Assembly (NCBI RefSeq): GCF_023145695.1
Contig: NZ_JAJHVV010000008.1
Location: 1-64,000, forward strand
Direction of reading: 5' to 3'
Source: Vibrio amylolyticus
GTDB taxonomy: Bacteria; Pseudomonadota; Gammaproteobacteria; Enterobacterales; Vibrionaceae
DNA: 64,000 nucleotides
Shown in pieces: positions 7,762 to 17,001 of this stretch. Every line of letters begins with the position of its first letter. Position 1 is the first letter of the stretch. The notes beneath the pieces were generated by a model. The model was given only the letters and a program-made list of their open reading frames with translations. It did no database searches and was not told the origin of the DNA. The position numbers and the translations under genes were made by a program.

Positions 7762-8301
7762 ATGGAATACAACGAGGTTTTAACGTTTTGGTTTGACGAA
7801 CTAGGCCCAGCGAAATGGTGGGTTAAAGATGAAGACGTCGATGAACTGATAAAAAAGCGATTCTTAGCGCAGCATGAAAAAGCAATGAAGTGCGAGCTTT
7901 TTAAGTGGCGAGATTCAGCAAAAGGTCGTTTAGCTGAGATAATAATCTTGGATCAATTCTCTCGAAATATGTTTAGATACACACCTCAATCTTTTGCATC
8001 CGATCCATTAGCTTTAGCACTCGCCCAAGAAGCCGTTAACCTAGGTGTTGATAACGAATTAAACACGGTTGAAAAAAGCTTTCTTTACATGCCATATATG
8101 CACAGTGAATCCTTATCTATTCACAATGTTGCCCTTAAACTCTACGAAGCCAATGGCGTCGAAGCGAATCTCGACTTTGAAATTAAGCATAGGGATATCA
8201 TTGTCCAATTCGGCCGCTACCCGCATCGAAATGCGATATTAGACCGCTCTTCCTCGCCAGAAGAGATTGAATTTTTGACGCAACCAAACTCTTCTTTTTG
8301 A
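7762..8301 (+). CDS. DUF924 family protein
   Basis: 179 residues, the normal length for DUF924. Visible family features are LTFWFDELGPAKWWVKD at the N-terminus, LAEIIILDQFSRNMFR in the middle, FLYMPYMHSE at about 108-117 and the C-terminal FGRYPHRNAILDR motif. The proteins form a TPR-like all-helical fold and have no firm biochemical function. Soluble and cytoplasmic. Convergent with the LysE gene that follows. Confidence 0.9.
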   Translation: MEYNEVLTFWFDELGPAKWWVKDEDVDELIKKRFLAQHEKAMKCELFKWRDSAKGRLAEIIILDQFSRNMFRYTPQSFASDPLALALAQEAVNLGVDNELNTVEKSFLYMPYMHSESLSIHNVALKLYEANGVEANLDFEIKHRDIIVQFGRYPHRNAILDRSSSPEEIEFLTQPNSSF

Positions 8302-8327
8302 TCAATACGATTTAACCTAATATTCGG

Positions 8328-8942
8328 CTAAACAGTAAATACAACTCGAAGTGCCAGTAGAATTAATACCACACCCGATAAGCGGTCGATAAGTACCGCT
8401 TTGGAGCGAATTTTGTCTAATAGCAGTGGGCTTGAAAGCATGAAGGTAATCAAGGTATACCACAAACCATCGACAACGAGTGGGGTCAAAATTATCAAGC
8501 TTTTACTTATTACATCACTACCAACAGCGATGAACTGACTAAACAATGCGATAAAAAACAGAGCAATTTTAGGGCTTAACAACGAGATAAGAAAACCTTC
8601 TTTTGCAGACTGCCATAAACTTGTGGTTTGCCCTGACTCCAATTTAGCCGCGACTCCACCTTTAGAGCGTAATGCATTCACACCCAAATACGCCAAATAT
8701 GCGGCCCCTGCGTAGCTAATTGTTTTAAATAGTAAAGGCGATTGTTGTAAAACAACAGCAAGGCCTATTAAGGTAATGAAGGCGTAGATACCAATACCAA
8801 ACGCATGAGCCCACGCAGCTGCTAAGCCGTTAGCACGCCCTCCCGCTAGACTGTGTTTTGCGACCATAGCCAGGCTAGGACCCGGTGACATGGCGCCTAA
8901 TAAGCAGATGGTAAGCAGTGATAACCAGATGGTGAATGTCAT
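8328..8942 (-). CDS. LysE/RhtB family amino-acid exporter, with AsnC-type regulator
   Basis: 204 residues from the ATG at 8942. The frame is open 40 codons further, but that part overlaps the upstream regulator gene. LGAMSPGPSLAMVAKHSLAGGRANG carries the family SPGP motif. Six hydrophobic segments are seen. It begins seven bases after the stop of the Lrp/AsnC-type gene, so the two form an operon. Such pairs usually let a cytoplasmic amino acid induce its own export. Substrate not assigned. Confidence 0.88.
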   Translation of the reverse strand: MTFTIWLSLLTICLLGAMSPGPSLAMVAKHSLAGGRANGLAAAWAHAFGIGIYAFITLIGLAVVLQQSPLLFKTISYAGAAYLAYLGVNALRSKGGVAAKLESGQTTSLWQSAKEGFLISLLSPKIALFFIALFSQFIAVGSDVISKSLIILTPLVVDGLWYTLITFMLSSPLLLDKIRSKAVLIDRLSGVVLILLALRVVFTV

Positions 8943-8949
8943 GAGTTGC

Positions 8950-9426
8950 CTATTTGTTGTGTGCCATGTCATGCATGGCTGTTGTATTAAAAAATTCGGT
9001 AACAGTATGAGTAATAAGGTGGCGTAGTTCTGGATAGGACTGGAGTTCATCACGGATTTCATTCAGCCTTGCCATACTGGCGACCTCAACAAAGAGCATC
9101 ATGTCCGTTTCACCACTGATTGCGTGACACCACTTAACACCATCAATCGAATAAATCTTTTTGGCGTAGCTTTCACAGTGTTGAGTGGTACTCGACATAT
9201 CAAATTTCAATGCCAAATAAGCCTTAATCACTTCTTGTTGTTCATTTTGAACAATATTAGCGTGATAACCCAGTATGATTTTCTCTGTTTCTAGTTTTTT
9301 AATTCTAGCGGTCACAGCAGAACGCGATAAATTCGCTTCCCTTGCAATATCACTAATTGAGCGACGCGCATCGATGCGTAGTATCTCAACAATAATGTGA
9401 TCAAACTTATCCAAATCAAACCTCAC
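8950..9426 (-). CDS. Lrp/AsnC family transcriptional regulator
   Basis: 158 residues. N-terminal winged helix-turn-helix (about 5-60): DKFDHIIVEILRIDARRSISDIAREANLSRSAVTARIKKLE, the typical Lrp/AsnC recognition region. C-terminal RAM/ligand-binding domain (about 65-150) includes DGVKWCHAISGETDMMLFVEV. It is the first gene of a two-gene operon with the LysE exporter, which is its most likely target. A ligand amino acid is expected but cannot be named. Confidence 0.92.
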   Translation of the reverse strand: MRFDLDKFDHIIVEILRIDARRSISDIAREANLSRSAVTARIKKLETEKIILGYHANIVQNEQQEVIKAYLALKFDMSSTTQHCESYAKKIYSIDGVKWCHAISGETDMMLFVEVASMARLNEIRDELQSYPELRHLITHTVTEFFNTTAMHDMAHNK

Positions 9427-9520
9427 AATCCATCGTTTCCATCCACAAAAGAGTGTTATATCTATCGCTTTACTTTTAATGGGTTACGCGATTTCCTTTG
9501 TTTGTGAACTCTACAATTAA

Positions 9521-11044
9521 TCATGTTTGCCACAGCTGTGCAAGCGTTGAAATTCTAGAATCTATCTCCTCGATCGCTATATTGCCAAAACCTAGCACTG
9601 CACCAGACCACGTCCTTTGCTTTGTAGCGTTTGACTCGTACATCGACAGTGGCCGAATTGTGATCCCTTGCTCCTTTGCCCTATCGCATAACTCTGTTTC
9701 TGAGACTCCCCCACTCCACTTTAACGTCACATGAAGACCGGCCGCTTGGCTTATTACCTCAACCTCGCCAGCGAAGTGTTGTTCAATGGCCGCTATCATC
9801 ATTTCGTGTTTCTTCTTATAGAGACGTCTCATCTTGCGAATATGGCGTAGAAAATCCCCCTCCACAATAAAATCTGCGAGCGCGGCTTGAACGTGAGATG
9901 GCGTATCCCCACTTAATGCATCTTTAACCGCTAAACAGATAGGGACAAGCGATTTAGGTACAATTAAGTAGCCTAATCTGAGTCCGTTGAACATGACTTT
10001 ACTCAGTGATCCCACATAGAAGACCCGCTCTTCAGCGCCTACCTGTTTCGAAAGGCCTTGCAAACTTGGGTAAGGCCGATGAGCAAATTGAAATTCACTG
10101 TCATAATCATCTTCAATGATCCAGCGCTCATGCTCTTTCGCCCATTGAACCAACTCAATACGCTGCTCTAGATTAATACTGGTTCCCATCGGATATTGAT
10201 TACTTGGCGTAACATACAGCAGTTTTCCATCGCTCTGCTTTACCTGATCAACCCGTAAACCCGTTTTTACCTCTACTGGAATCGATTCAAATTGTAATTT
10301 AAGCAGCGCTATCACCTTTTTCATTTGCACGTAGCCAGGATTCTCCATCAATACCTTATCCTCAGGCTTGAGTATCGACATTAAGGCGATTGAAAGCGCT
10401 TGCTGAGCACCTGAAGTTATTATGATTTGGTCAACACTGCATGAGACAGAGCGGCTACTTGATACATAATCACACAAGGCTTGGCATAAACGTTTATCAC
10501 CTTGGAGATCTTGACTACCCAATAAAGAGGTTCGAGAAGCGTGTCGCTGTAAAAATCGGCTCCACTTAACCATTGGGAACGCTTTTAAATCAGGTACGCC
10601 CGGTGCAAAACTTCGATTAAGATCATCAATCACATGCTCGTGGTTATGAGTATTGTTATGGATGGAACTATCGATAGAATTATATGGCTCAATCGACTGA
10701 CTATTTTTTCGATCATTTAGGTTTTGTCTCGATAATACTCCCTCAGATTGACGAATTGAGACTATATCATTATCAAAAACAAAACTCGGTAATTCGACCG
10801 CCACGTAAAAACCAGAGCCCACTCTCGACTCTAAAAAACCTTCTGCCACTAGCTGTTCATAAACGGAAATGACGGTATTACGACTAATGGACAGTTCACT
10901 CGCGAGCTTTCGGGTTGAGGGTAATTTGCCACCTTTTGCCCATAAGTTTGACACTATTTTCTTGCTGATTGCGTTAAACAACTGCTTTTGCAATGACGAT
11001 GAATGTCTGTCGAACGCTAAATCACCGGTATCAATCGGCTGCAT
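9521..11044 (-). CDS. MocR/PdxR-type regulator (GntR HTH fused to aminotransferase-like domain)
   Basis: 507 residues. Residues 1-75 are a GntR winged helix (KLPSTRKLASELSISRNTVISVYEQLVAEGFLESR). A linker of about 60 polar residues, rich in Asn/Ser/His, follows. Residues 145-507 are a fold-type-I aminotransferase domain with the PLP-binding Lys349 (YVGSLSKVMFNGLRLGY). MocR proteins of this build sense PLP or amino acids and often control vitamin B6 or GABA genes. It is divergent from a PNPOx-fold gene at 11161, a likely target given the B6 connection. The linker is longer than usual. Confidence 0.9.
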   Translation of the reverse strand: MQPIDTGDLAFDRHSSSLQKQLFNAISKKIVSNLWAKGGKLPSTRKLASELSISRNTVISVYEQLVAEGFLESRVGSGFYVAVELPSFVFDNDIVSIRQSEGVLSRQNLNDRKNSQSIEPYNSIDSSIHNNTHNHEHVIDDLNRSFAPGVPDLKAFPMVKWSRFLQRHASRTSLLGSQDLQGDKRLCQALCDYVSSSRSVSCSVDQIIITSGAQQALSIALMSILKPEDKVLMENPGYVQMKKVIALLKLQFESIPVEVKTGLRVDQVKQSDGKLLYVTPSNQYPMGTSINLEQRIELVQWAKEHERWIIEDDYDSEFQFAHRPYPSLQGLSKQVGAEERVFYVGSLSKVMFNGLRLGYLIVPKSLVPICLAVKDALSGDTPSHVQAALADFIVEGDFLRHIRKMRRLYKKKHEMMIAAIEQHFAGEVEVISQAAGLHVTLKWSGGVSETELCDRAKEQGITIRPLSMYESNATKQRTWSGAVLGFGNIAIEEIDSRISTLAQLWQT

Positions 11045-11160
11045 AACTGGATCTACCTTTATTCAAAAAGTGGCTCTGTTTAAGCTACCAGTTCAACTTT
11101 ATATTGCAACCATCAGCTTACGAAATAGAACGATAAGATTAAATAGCTCAAGGAGTGGGT

Positions 11161-11820
11161 ATGCTATCGACAAGCCAAAGAACACAAATCAAAAAGAGCG
11201 CAAGAAAAGCAAATTTTGAACAGAAGAACCTGCATCAAATCATCGATGAAAGTTTAATTGCTCATATCGCGATTGAAGACAGCACCGGGCCTATTGTGAT
11301 TCCCATGCTTGCATGGCGGGTCGAAAACAATGTCTATATTCACGGGGCGAAGAATAGTCGTTTGATTAGGCAGCTTAAGCAGGCAAAACAAACCTGCCTT
11401 ACCTTCACTCTATTTGATGGTTGGGTGCTTGCTCGGTCTGCATTTCATCACAGTGCTCACTATCGCTCTGCGGTGGTTCTGGGGCAATTTTCTGCGATTG
11501 AAGACAATCAAGAAAAAGACCGTCTACTGAATCTTTTTATTGAGCAAATCGCGCCAAATCGTTGCTCTGATGTACGTTTGAGTAATCAAAAAGAGTTAAC
11601 TGCCACCGACCTTTTGGTCATTCCTCTGACTGAAGCATCGGTAAAAATCAGTAACTCCGGTGTCAACGATGATAACGCCGATTTAGATGTACAGGCATGG
11701 GCCGGTGTTCTGCCATATCGAACGGTTGTTGGGCCGTTAGAACCAAGTGAAGACTTACACAGTTCTATCCCAACACCTGATTACTCTAAAGCTTACGATA
11801 ACCGTTGGTTCGAACAGTAA
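11161..11820 (+). CDS. pyridoxamine 5'-phosphate oxidase-family (FMN split-barrel) protein
   Basis: 219 residues from the ATG at 11161, six bases after AAGGAG; a GTG at 11155 is too close to that site to be the start. The family segments are LIAHIAIEDSTGPIVIPMLAWRVENNVYIHGAKNSRLIRQLKQ (strand-turn-strand of the split barrel), then YRSAVVLGQFSAIED. The C-terminal AWAGVLPYRTVVGPLEPSEDL is typical of the COG3467-like group rather than true PdxH. Binds FMN or a relative; reaction unknown. Divergent from the MocR regulator. Confidence 0.82.
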   Translation: MLSTSQRTQIKKSARKANFEQKNLHQIIDESLIAHIAIEDSTGPIVIPMLAWRVENNVYIHGAKNSRLIRQLKQAKQTCLTFTLFDGWVLARSAFHHSAHYRSAVVLGQFSAIEDNQEKDRLLNLFIEQIAPNRCSDVRLSNQKELTATDLLVIPLTEASVKISNSGVNDDNADLDVQAWAGVLPYRTVVGPLEPSEDLHSSIPTPDYSKAYDNRWFEQ

Positions 11821-11843
11821 TAGGATAACCAGCAACAGAAAAC

Positions 11844-11882
11844 AAAATGACGGAAAAGAGAAGTGAAACCGTCATTTTGACA
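11844..11882 (+). terminator. stem-loop terminator after the PNPOx-like gene
   Basis: AAAATGACGG (11844-11853) pairs exactly with CCGTCATTTT (11869-11878); the right arm itself provides a short T-run. Confidence 0.6.
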
Positions 11883-11995
11883 TTCAACTAAGACAAATTG
11901 GTAGCTGTGTTTCTATTGAAGAACCAGTAAGCTCAATAACAGGCCAAACACAAAGCCTACATAACTAACAAACGTACCACTCAAGGAGGGAAGCC

Positions 11996-13255
11996 ATGAG
12001 TCAACTCAAAAAAGAGATCACCCTAATATCGGGAATCGGACAGCTCTCCACGACTTTAATGGGAACCGGGTTATTTATGATACCCGCGATTGCAGCAGGG
12101 ATCGCAGCTGACATGTCGTTATGGGCATGGGGTATCCTATTTATTGCCATCTGCCCTATTGCACTTACCTTTGCTGAACTTGGAAAGCAATACCCGAGCG
12201 CAGGAGGCACAGCATTTTTCGTCCGTAAAGCCTTTGGTCGTAAACTAGAGCGCAGTGTTGCGTGGCTATTTGTGAGTGTTATTCCTGTTGGTGTACCGGC
12301 TGCAGTCGCGCTTGCTGCGGGGTTTCTACAACAAATCGTGCCCTCCCCCTTTGATACCGCGTTAATCACTCAAGTACTGACTGTTTTCCTGCTTGTAACG
12401 GTGAGTCTAATGGGCAGCAAATCCTCGGGTCGCCTTCAGACAGTGATTGCACTCAGTATCTTCGCGCTTATTGGGGCATTTTTATGGAAAGGCAACATAA
12501 CGTCCGCTGATATGGTCATGCCGTCAGTCAGCAAAGAATCGATTTGGCCAATTACCGCCGCATTAGGGGTGATGTTTTGGTGCTTTGTAGGAATAGAAGC
12601 CTTTGCTCATATGGGGGAAGAATTTAAGAACCCACAACGAGACTTCCCTATTGCCATTCTCATTGGCTGTTTTATCGCAGGGGCAACGTATTGGGCGTGT
12701 TCTGTCGTCATACTTAAATTCTCAGCTTATGGCAGTTCAAACTTTGAATACGCCTCGATCCCTTACCTGAGTGATCTTCTTTTCGGGCCCAAATTTGCTC
12801 TGTTAATCAGCATTCTTGGATTCTCGGCCTGCTTCGCAAGCGTTAATTTATATACCCAAAGCCTTGCAAGAATGGTGTGGGCGCAAGCTCGGGAGTATCA
12901 ACCACAGGGCTCCATTGCTAAGGTCTCCGCTAGAGGGGTTCCCGCTAATGCGACACTACTTGTCGGTTTTGTCTTATTGATATCGACGGTAGGAGGTGAA
13001 ATCTCTGGGCTGAATTTAGAGTTTTTCTTGAAATTAGCCAATGGCATTTTTGTACTGGTCTATTTGCTCGCGATGCTTGCCGCCTATAAGTTGCTTACAG
13101 GGTTTCGAAAAGGATTAGCGATGGTCTCACTCATCTTGTGTACTTTGGTCTTCATATGCTTAGGTTGGTCGATGCTTTATGCCGTATCGATATTTACGTT
13201 ACTTACTCTTCCATGGGGTCGCTGGTTAAAGAGAAATCGTCGCCAAACCACCTAG
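11996..13255 (+). CDS. yjeH: YjeH-type L-methionine/branched-chain amino-acid exporter
   Basis: 419 residues, about 12 transmembrane helices. The N-terminus KKEITLISGIGQLSTTLMGTGLFMIPAIAA and YPSAGGTAFFVRKAFGRKLERSVAWLFVSVIPVGVPAAVALAAGF align well with E. coli YjeH from memory. That protein is an APC-superfamily exporter of methionine and branched-chain amino acids. Ribosome-binding site AAGGAGGG lies just before the ATG. Monocistronic. It sits near two amino-acid exporters and a MocR regulator, which gives the region a theme of amino-acid efflux. Confidence 0.85.
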   Translation: MSQLKKEITLISGIGQLSTTLMGTGLFMIPAIAAGIAADMSLWAWGILFIAICPIALTFAELGKQYPSAGGTAFFVRKAFGRKLERSVAWLFVSVIPVGVPAAVALAAGFLQQIVPSPFDTALITQVLTVFLLVTVSLMGSKSSGRLQTVIALSIFALIGAFLWKGNITSADMVMPSVSKESIWPITAALGVMFWCFVGIEAFAHMGEEFKNPQRDFPIAILIGCFIAGATYWACSVVILKFSAYGSSNFEYASIPYLSDLLFGPKFALLISILGFSACFASVNLYTQSLARMVWAQAREYQPQGSIAKVSARGVPANATLLVGFVLLISTVGGEISGLNLEFFLKLANGIFVLVYLLAMLAAYKLLTGFRKGLAMVSLILCTLVFICLGWSMLYAVSIFTLLTLPWGRWLKRNRRQTT

Positions 13256-13288
13256 TGCTCTAAAACATGAAAGATCAAGGCGTTGTGT

Positions 13289-13753
13289 CTACTTGATCTT
13301 TCCTGCTTCCACCTGCTGCCAAAACTTCACAAGATCGCTAACTAGCTGAGGGTTTGTTAAAACCGTCGTATGATTTTCGTTATAGCCAGACAACTTTTCT
13401 GCCTGCTGCTGCGCTAACGGGGTTAGTTGACTGGTAAGATCAATGGTTCCATCGCCACTTGGGTTGGAAGAAATTCGACCATTATCAAAAGCAAACATCA
13501 AATAGTGTGGCGGTTTGTTGTCCGCTAACTCTTTATTAAAGAGGTTCGTTAAGGTTAACGAGAGTGCCGTGGGATAATTTACAATCCACACTTGATAACG
13601 GTCTTTATCCATTTGATTAATGATCGCTTCAAAATCACTTCCTGATGCGCCCATTCCGTGAATAAATAGTACTGGCGTTTTATTCTCGTCATAGCCTTCT
13701 AAAAACATCAGTCCCGAATAGCGCCTATCCACAAACTCTAAAGGGCTCCACAT
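13289..13753 (-). pseudogene. alpha/beta hydrolase gene with internal deletion
   Basis: The 154-residue product starts like an alpha/beta hydrolase: FLEGYDENKTPVLFIHGMGASGSDFEAIINQMDKDRYQVWIVNYPTA. It then jumps at about residue 66 to a segment that is C-terminal in the family (..SNPSGDGTIDLTSQLTPLAQQQAEKLSGYNENHTTVLTNPQLV). The nucleophile elbow GxSxG and most of the central sheet are missing. Upstream, the frame stays open for about 24 codons (GTDFLFVNGGMWSPLEF) back to a TAA near 13820, so the true N-terminus is also gone. I read it as a decayed lipase/hydrolase. Confidence 0.65.
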
Positions 13754-13853
13754 CCCCCCGTTAACAAAGAGAAAGTCAGTACCGATACTAAATAGATCAA
13801 TTTCAGTGGAATACCCTTACCTTATCTCTCGCTTAAAAATGAAATATCAGTAA

Positions 13854-14960
13854 TTAATGAGATTGAGCAATATCCGTAGGCCCCATTGAAACCCCTTTAA
13901 TCTGAGCGTAAACATGACAACCTAGCCTCAGCCCTAAATCATCGCAAGCCCACGAGGTTACGTTGGCCCACAACTCATCGTCACCCAGTGCTACTTTAAC
14001 GAGTACCTGCTCACCATTATCATTAGGATGTAATTCCTTAATCACACCACTGAGTATGTTTCTTATACTCGAGTTTTCAGGCTTGGAAGTACACAAAGAG
14101 ACATGGTTCGCTTCCACTCTCACTTTTAGTGAGCTATTTTGCAGAGAACTGTCTAATAGTCCGTTCACCCATAAGTGATTTCCATCTTTTAGATCGAGTT
14201 GCGTCATCGGATAGTGCTCATGAGAGCCAACGACTTTGGCATTCAGTAATGAACTCAATTCTTGCGCTGCGAGCCATGGACGCATTTCATCACTATTCCA
14301 CACCTCGGTTAGTGGCCCCTGTGCGACCACCTGACCTTCATTGAGCACAATCATGTAATCAGCCAATTGTAGAATTTCACTTAGACTATGGCTGACATAT
14401 ACAATCGGTATATTGAGTGATTTGGCGAGCGACTGAAGATAAGGGATCAGCTCTCTTTTGCGCGGAAGATCGAGAGACGCTAGCGGTTCATCCATTAACA
14501 ACATCGTTGGTGACGTTAAAAGCGCTCGCCCAATCGCCACACGTTGCTTTTCGCCACCAGAGAGTGAGTTAGGATAGCGCTCAAGTAAGGCTTCAATACC
14601 CAGCAATTCAATGATCTGCGTAAAGTGCTCTTTATCCGCTTGCTTCACTCCGTAGTTCAAATTGCCTTTAACGGTATAGTGAGGAAATAAGCGTGCTTCT
14701 TGAAAAACATAGCCAATTTTTCGTTTCTCAGGGGGAAGGTTAACCGCTTTGGAACAACTGTCGGTATTAGTGAAAAGCGTTCGTTCGCCAAGTTGGATCT
14801 CTCCACTATCTGGCGTTGAAAGTCCCCCAAGGACATTGACCAATGAGGTTTTTCCTGCCCCAGACCGCCCAAAAATGGCACACACACCTTTGAGAGGAAT
14901 GTGCGCTTGAACGTTTAGGTGAAGATCGCCTAATTGCTTTTCTATATTAAGTTTTAGCAA
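13854..14960 (-). CDS. modC: molybdate ABC transporter ATP-binding protein ModC
   Basis: 369 residues if started at the TTG at 14960, which gives MLKLNIEKQLGDLHLNV.., aligned with the E. coli ModC start (MLELNFSQTLG). Walker A GRSGAGKTSL, signature LSGGEKQRVAIGRAL and Walker B LLMDEPLASLD lie in the N-terminal 220 residues. The C-terminal part is a TOBE/MOP-type molybdate-binding domain. The start lies inside the modB stop region (7-base overlap), indicating translational coupling. Third gene of the modABC operon. Confidence 0.93.
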   Translation of the reverse strand: MLKLNIEKQLGDLHLNVQAHIPLKGVCAIFGRSGAGKTSLVNVLGGLSTPDSGEIQLGERTLFTNTDSCSKAVNLPPEKRKIGYVFQEARLFPHYTVKGNLNYGVKQADKEHFTQIIELLGIEALLERYPNSLSGGEKQRVAIGRALLTSPTMLLMDEPLASLDLPRKRELIPYLQSLAKSLNIPIVYVSHSLSEILQLADYMIVLNEGQVVAQGPLTEVWNSDEMRPWLAAQELSSLLNAKVVGSHEHYPMTQLDLKDGNHLWVNGLLDSSLQNSSLKVRVEANHVSLCTSKPENSSIRNILSGVIKELHPNDNGEQVLVKVALGDDELWANVTSWACDDLGLRLGCHVYAQIKGVSMGPTDIAQSH

Positions 14961-15646
14961 CTGCCCGCCCCTTTCTGTTGTGCCTTTTTCGTCATCCACT
15001 GAGAGGCCATTAAAGAAGCAAGGGCGATAATAATTGAAATAATACACAAACGCATCGCTTCAAATTCAGCGCCAGGGGTTTCGATAAACGAATACATGGC
15101 TAACGGTATTGTTCTGGTTTCATCTGGAATGTTAGACACAAATGTTATTGTCGCGCCAAACTCCCCAAGGCTTCTCGCAAAACCAATGATCATGCCAGAA
15201 ATAATTCCTGGAGCAGTAAGAGGTAAAGTAATAGTGGTGAACACACGCCATGGACTACTACCAAGCGTCCTGGCGGCGAACTCCAATCGATTATCTACCG
15301 CCTCAATAGATTGACGTATAGCTCGCACCATTAGCGGGAAGGAAACCACAGCAGAGGCCAACGCTGCTCCCTGCCAACTAAAAGAGAAACTAATGCCAAA
15401 CCATTGATAGAGCCACTGGCCTATGAACCCTTGTCTTCCCATTGCAACAAGCAGCAAGTAGCCAATAACAACGGGAGGTAACACTAAAGGAAGGTGGATC
15501 AGGCTATCTAGTAGCGCTTTTCCTCTAAATTCAACTCTTGCTAATACCCAAGCGGCGAATATCCCAAATGGAAGGCTGACCAAGACAGCGACCGTCGACA
15601 CTTTGATACTGAGCAATAATGCGGAAATCTCGTATTCAGTAAGCAC
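14954..15646 (-). CDS. modB: molybdate ABC transporter permease ModB
   Basis: 230 residues, five or so transmembrane helices. The cytoplasmic EAA loop with the characteristic Gly is visible: EFAARTLGSSPWRVFTTITLPLTAPGI. SLGEFGATITFVSNIPDETRTIPLAMY is a strongly conserved ModB segment. Follows modA by three bases and overlaps modC. Confidence 0.95.
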   Translation of the reverse strand: MLTEYEISALLLSIKVSTVAVLVSLPFGIFAAWVLARVEFRGKALLDSLIHLPLVLPPVVIGYLLLVAMGRQGFIGQWLYQWFGISFSFSWQGAALASAVVSFPLMVRAIRQSIEAVDNRLEFAARTLGSSPWRVFTTITLPLTAPGIISGMIIGFARSLGEFGATITFVSNIPDETRTIPLAMYSFIETPGAEFEAMRLCIISIIIALASLMASQWMTKKAQQKGAGSC

Positions 15647-15649
15647 TGA

Positions 15650-16447
15650 TCAATACACCCCAAAACCGTGGTTAACAAAAACTCTCTTCGCGTCATCCGT
15701 TTGCAAATATTCAAAGAACTCAACCGTTGGCGACGACGGCGTCTTACTAACCATCACCATTGGGTATTCAATACTGTCATGGCTCTCTGAAGTGAAGGCG
15801 GCCAAAGCCTTTACTTGTTTAGACATCATGGCATCGGTTTGATACACGACCCCTAAAGGAGACTCCCCTCTCTCTACTAAGACTAGAGCACCTCGAACAT
15901 TATTTGCCCTTGCCAAGTGCGGAACTAACGCATCCCACTGTTGATTACTTTGGAGGGCCTGTTTGGCGTAAAGACCCACTGGAACATGAGCTGGGTCACC
16001 CAGTGCTAATCGACCACCATCAAGTAATGAAAGAAGATCCCATTGCTTGTCGATTGTTGGGCTAATCGGTTCAATACCACTCTGACTCGACGCAATCAAT
16101 ACCAACGCGTTGCTCAACACTGTCACGCGGCTCCTCGCATCGACGGCATTTTGTTCAATCACATAATTTAGCCATTTTTGATTTGCCGGAAAGTAGATAT
16201 CAGCAGGCGCTCCATAAGCAATTTGGCGAGCGAGAGCAGAAGAAGAAGCAAAGGATAAGCGGATACGGACATCATGCTGTTTCTGATACTGGGTAGATAT
16301 TTCAGACAACGCGTTTGTCAACGAAGAGGCGGCGAATATAGTGACCGTCTCTTTAGCCATCGCCGTAGGCATTACCGTATTCCAAACCAATACAGTTACT
16401 ACAAAAAAGTGCGATATCGCCTTTATTTTATTCAAATTCGTTAACAT
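15650..16447 (-). CDS. modA: molybdate-binding periplasmic protein ModA
   Basis: 265 residues from the ATG at 16447; the frame is open 16 codons upstream (to 16495), but those add nothing to the signal peptide. The signal ends near PTAMAKE. The mature N-terminus TVTIFAASSLTNALSEI is the ModA hallmark, and FASSSALARQIAYGAPADIYFPANQKW continues the ligand-binding fold. Captures molybdate or tungstate for ModBC. First gene of the operon. I did not find a convincing ModE box upstream. Confidence 0.93.
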   Translation of the reverse strand: MLTNLNKIKAISHFFVVTVLVWNTVMPTAMAKETVTIFAASSLTNALSEISTQYQKQHDVRIRLSFASSSALARQIAYGAPADIYFPANQKWLNYVIEQNAVDARSRVTVLSNALVLIASSQSGIEPISPTIDKQWDLLSLLDGGRLALGDPAHVPVGLYAKQALQSNQQWDALVPHLARANNVRGALVLVERGESPLGVVYQTDAMMSKQVKALAAFTSESHDSIEYPMVMVSKTPSSPTVEFFEYLQTDDAKRVFVNHGFGVY

Positions 16448-16869
16448 ATCCCAATCAGAATGCTCTTTTAATAGTACAACAATGTATGACAACACAACGC
16501 GTTCACCTTTTAAAGCCTTAAGCGTTTATTCTGTGAGAGTTTAAAGCTCTAATGGCAAATAACGGATCTAAGAAAAGTGGATATTATGAGTAGCAGAAGA
16601 ATCAATTTAAACTGTCATTCAAAATGGTGTTAAATGCAGAGTGTGGCGACTATGACCTGCCCGTGGGAGTAGTAGGGTTAGCACGGATTAAGTGGTAAGA
16701 AGCCCATTGCGTTGATGTCATTCCTAGATGTCATTTATAGCATTGTCATTAGAATGAAACCTCAACTCTATTTCTTCTACTCTGTTTAAGCTATGTGCTC
16801 GCGTTTATTAAAGTGAACAAGGTTGTGAATGAACGATATAGGTTTAATGCACTTAATTTTATATTCCAA
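16448..16869. other. intergenic region between modA and qrr, no gene seen
   Basis: About 420 bases without a supported reading frame. The left part must hold the modA promoter (minus strand). The right part leads into the LuxO box and sigma-54 promoter of the qrr gene. Confidence 0.4.
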
Positions 16870-16882
16870 TTGCATTTTGCAA
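16870..16882. promoter_or_regulatory. LuxO-binding box (perfect)
   Basis: TTGCATTTTGCAA matches the LuxO consensus TTGCA-WWW-TGCAA at every position. It lies about 125 bases upstream of the predicted qrr start, a normal distance for a sigma-54 enhancer site. Confidence 0.85.
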
Positions 16883-16901
16883 TTATAATCGCACTATGCA
16901 A

Positions 16902-16914
16902 AAGCACTTTGCAA
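16902..16914. promoter_or_regulatory. second, degenerate LuxO-like box
   Basis: AAGCACTTTGCAA keeps the right half-site TGCAA and GCA of the left but differs at the first two bases. Paired boxes are usual in qrr promoters, so this is a plausible second site. Confidence 0.5.
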
Positions 16915-16975
16915 AACACGATGAATATAACAACAGAAAGAGACGGAATTGCAGTCAATTAGGCTCTATAAAACT

Positions 16976-16991
16976 TGGCACACATACTGCA
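16976..16991 (+). promoter_or_regulatory. sigma-54 promoter of qrr
   Basis: TTGGCACACATACTGCA has GG at -24 and GC at -12 with exact 12-base spacing (G at 16978, C at 16990). This predicts transcription from about 17002, where the conserved Qrr 5' end begins. Confidence 0.85.
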
Positions 16992-17001
16992 ATAGTAATA
17001 C

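Noticed and set aside
12001..12369. 122-codon minus-strand frame inside the yjeH gene
   Set aside because: It is antisense to a clear transporter gene and its product is a low-complexity Ala/Ile/Pro mix.
16496..16560. ModE-type operator upstream of modA
   Set aside because: No stretch resembles the ATCGYTATATA half-site closely enough to mark.
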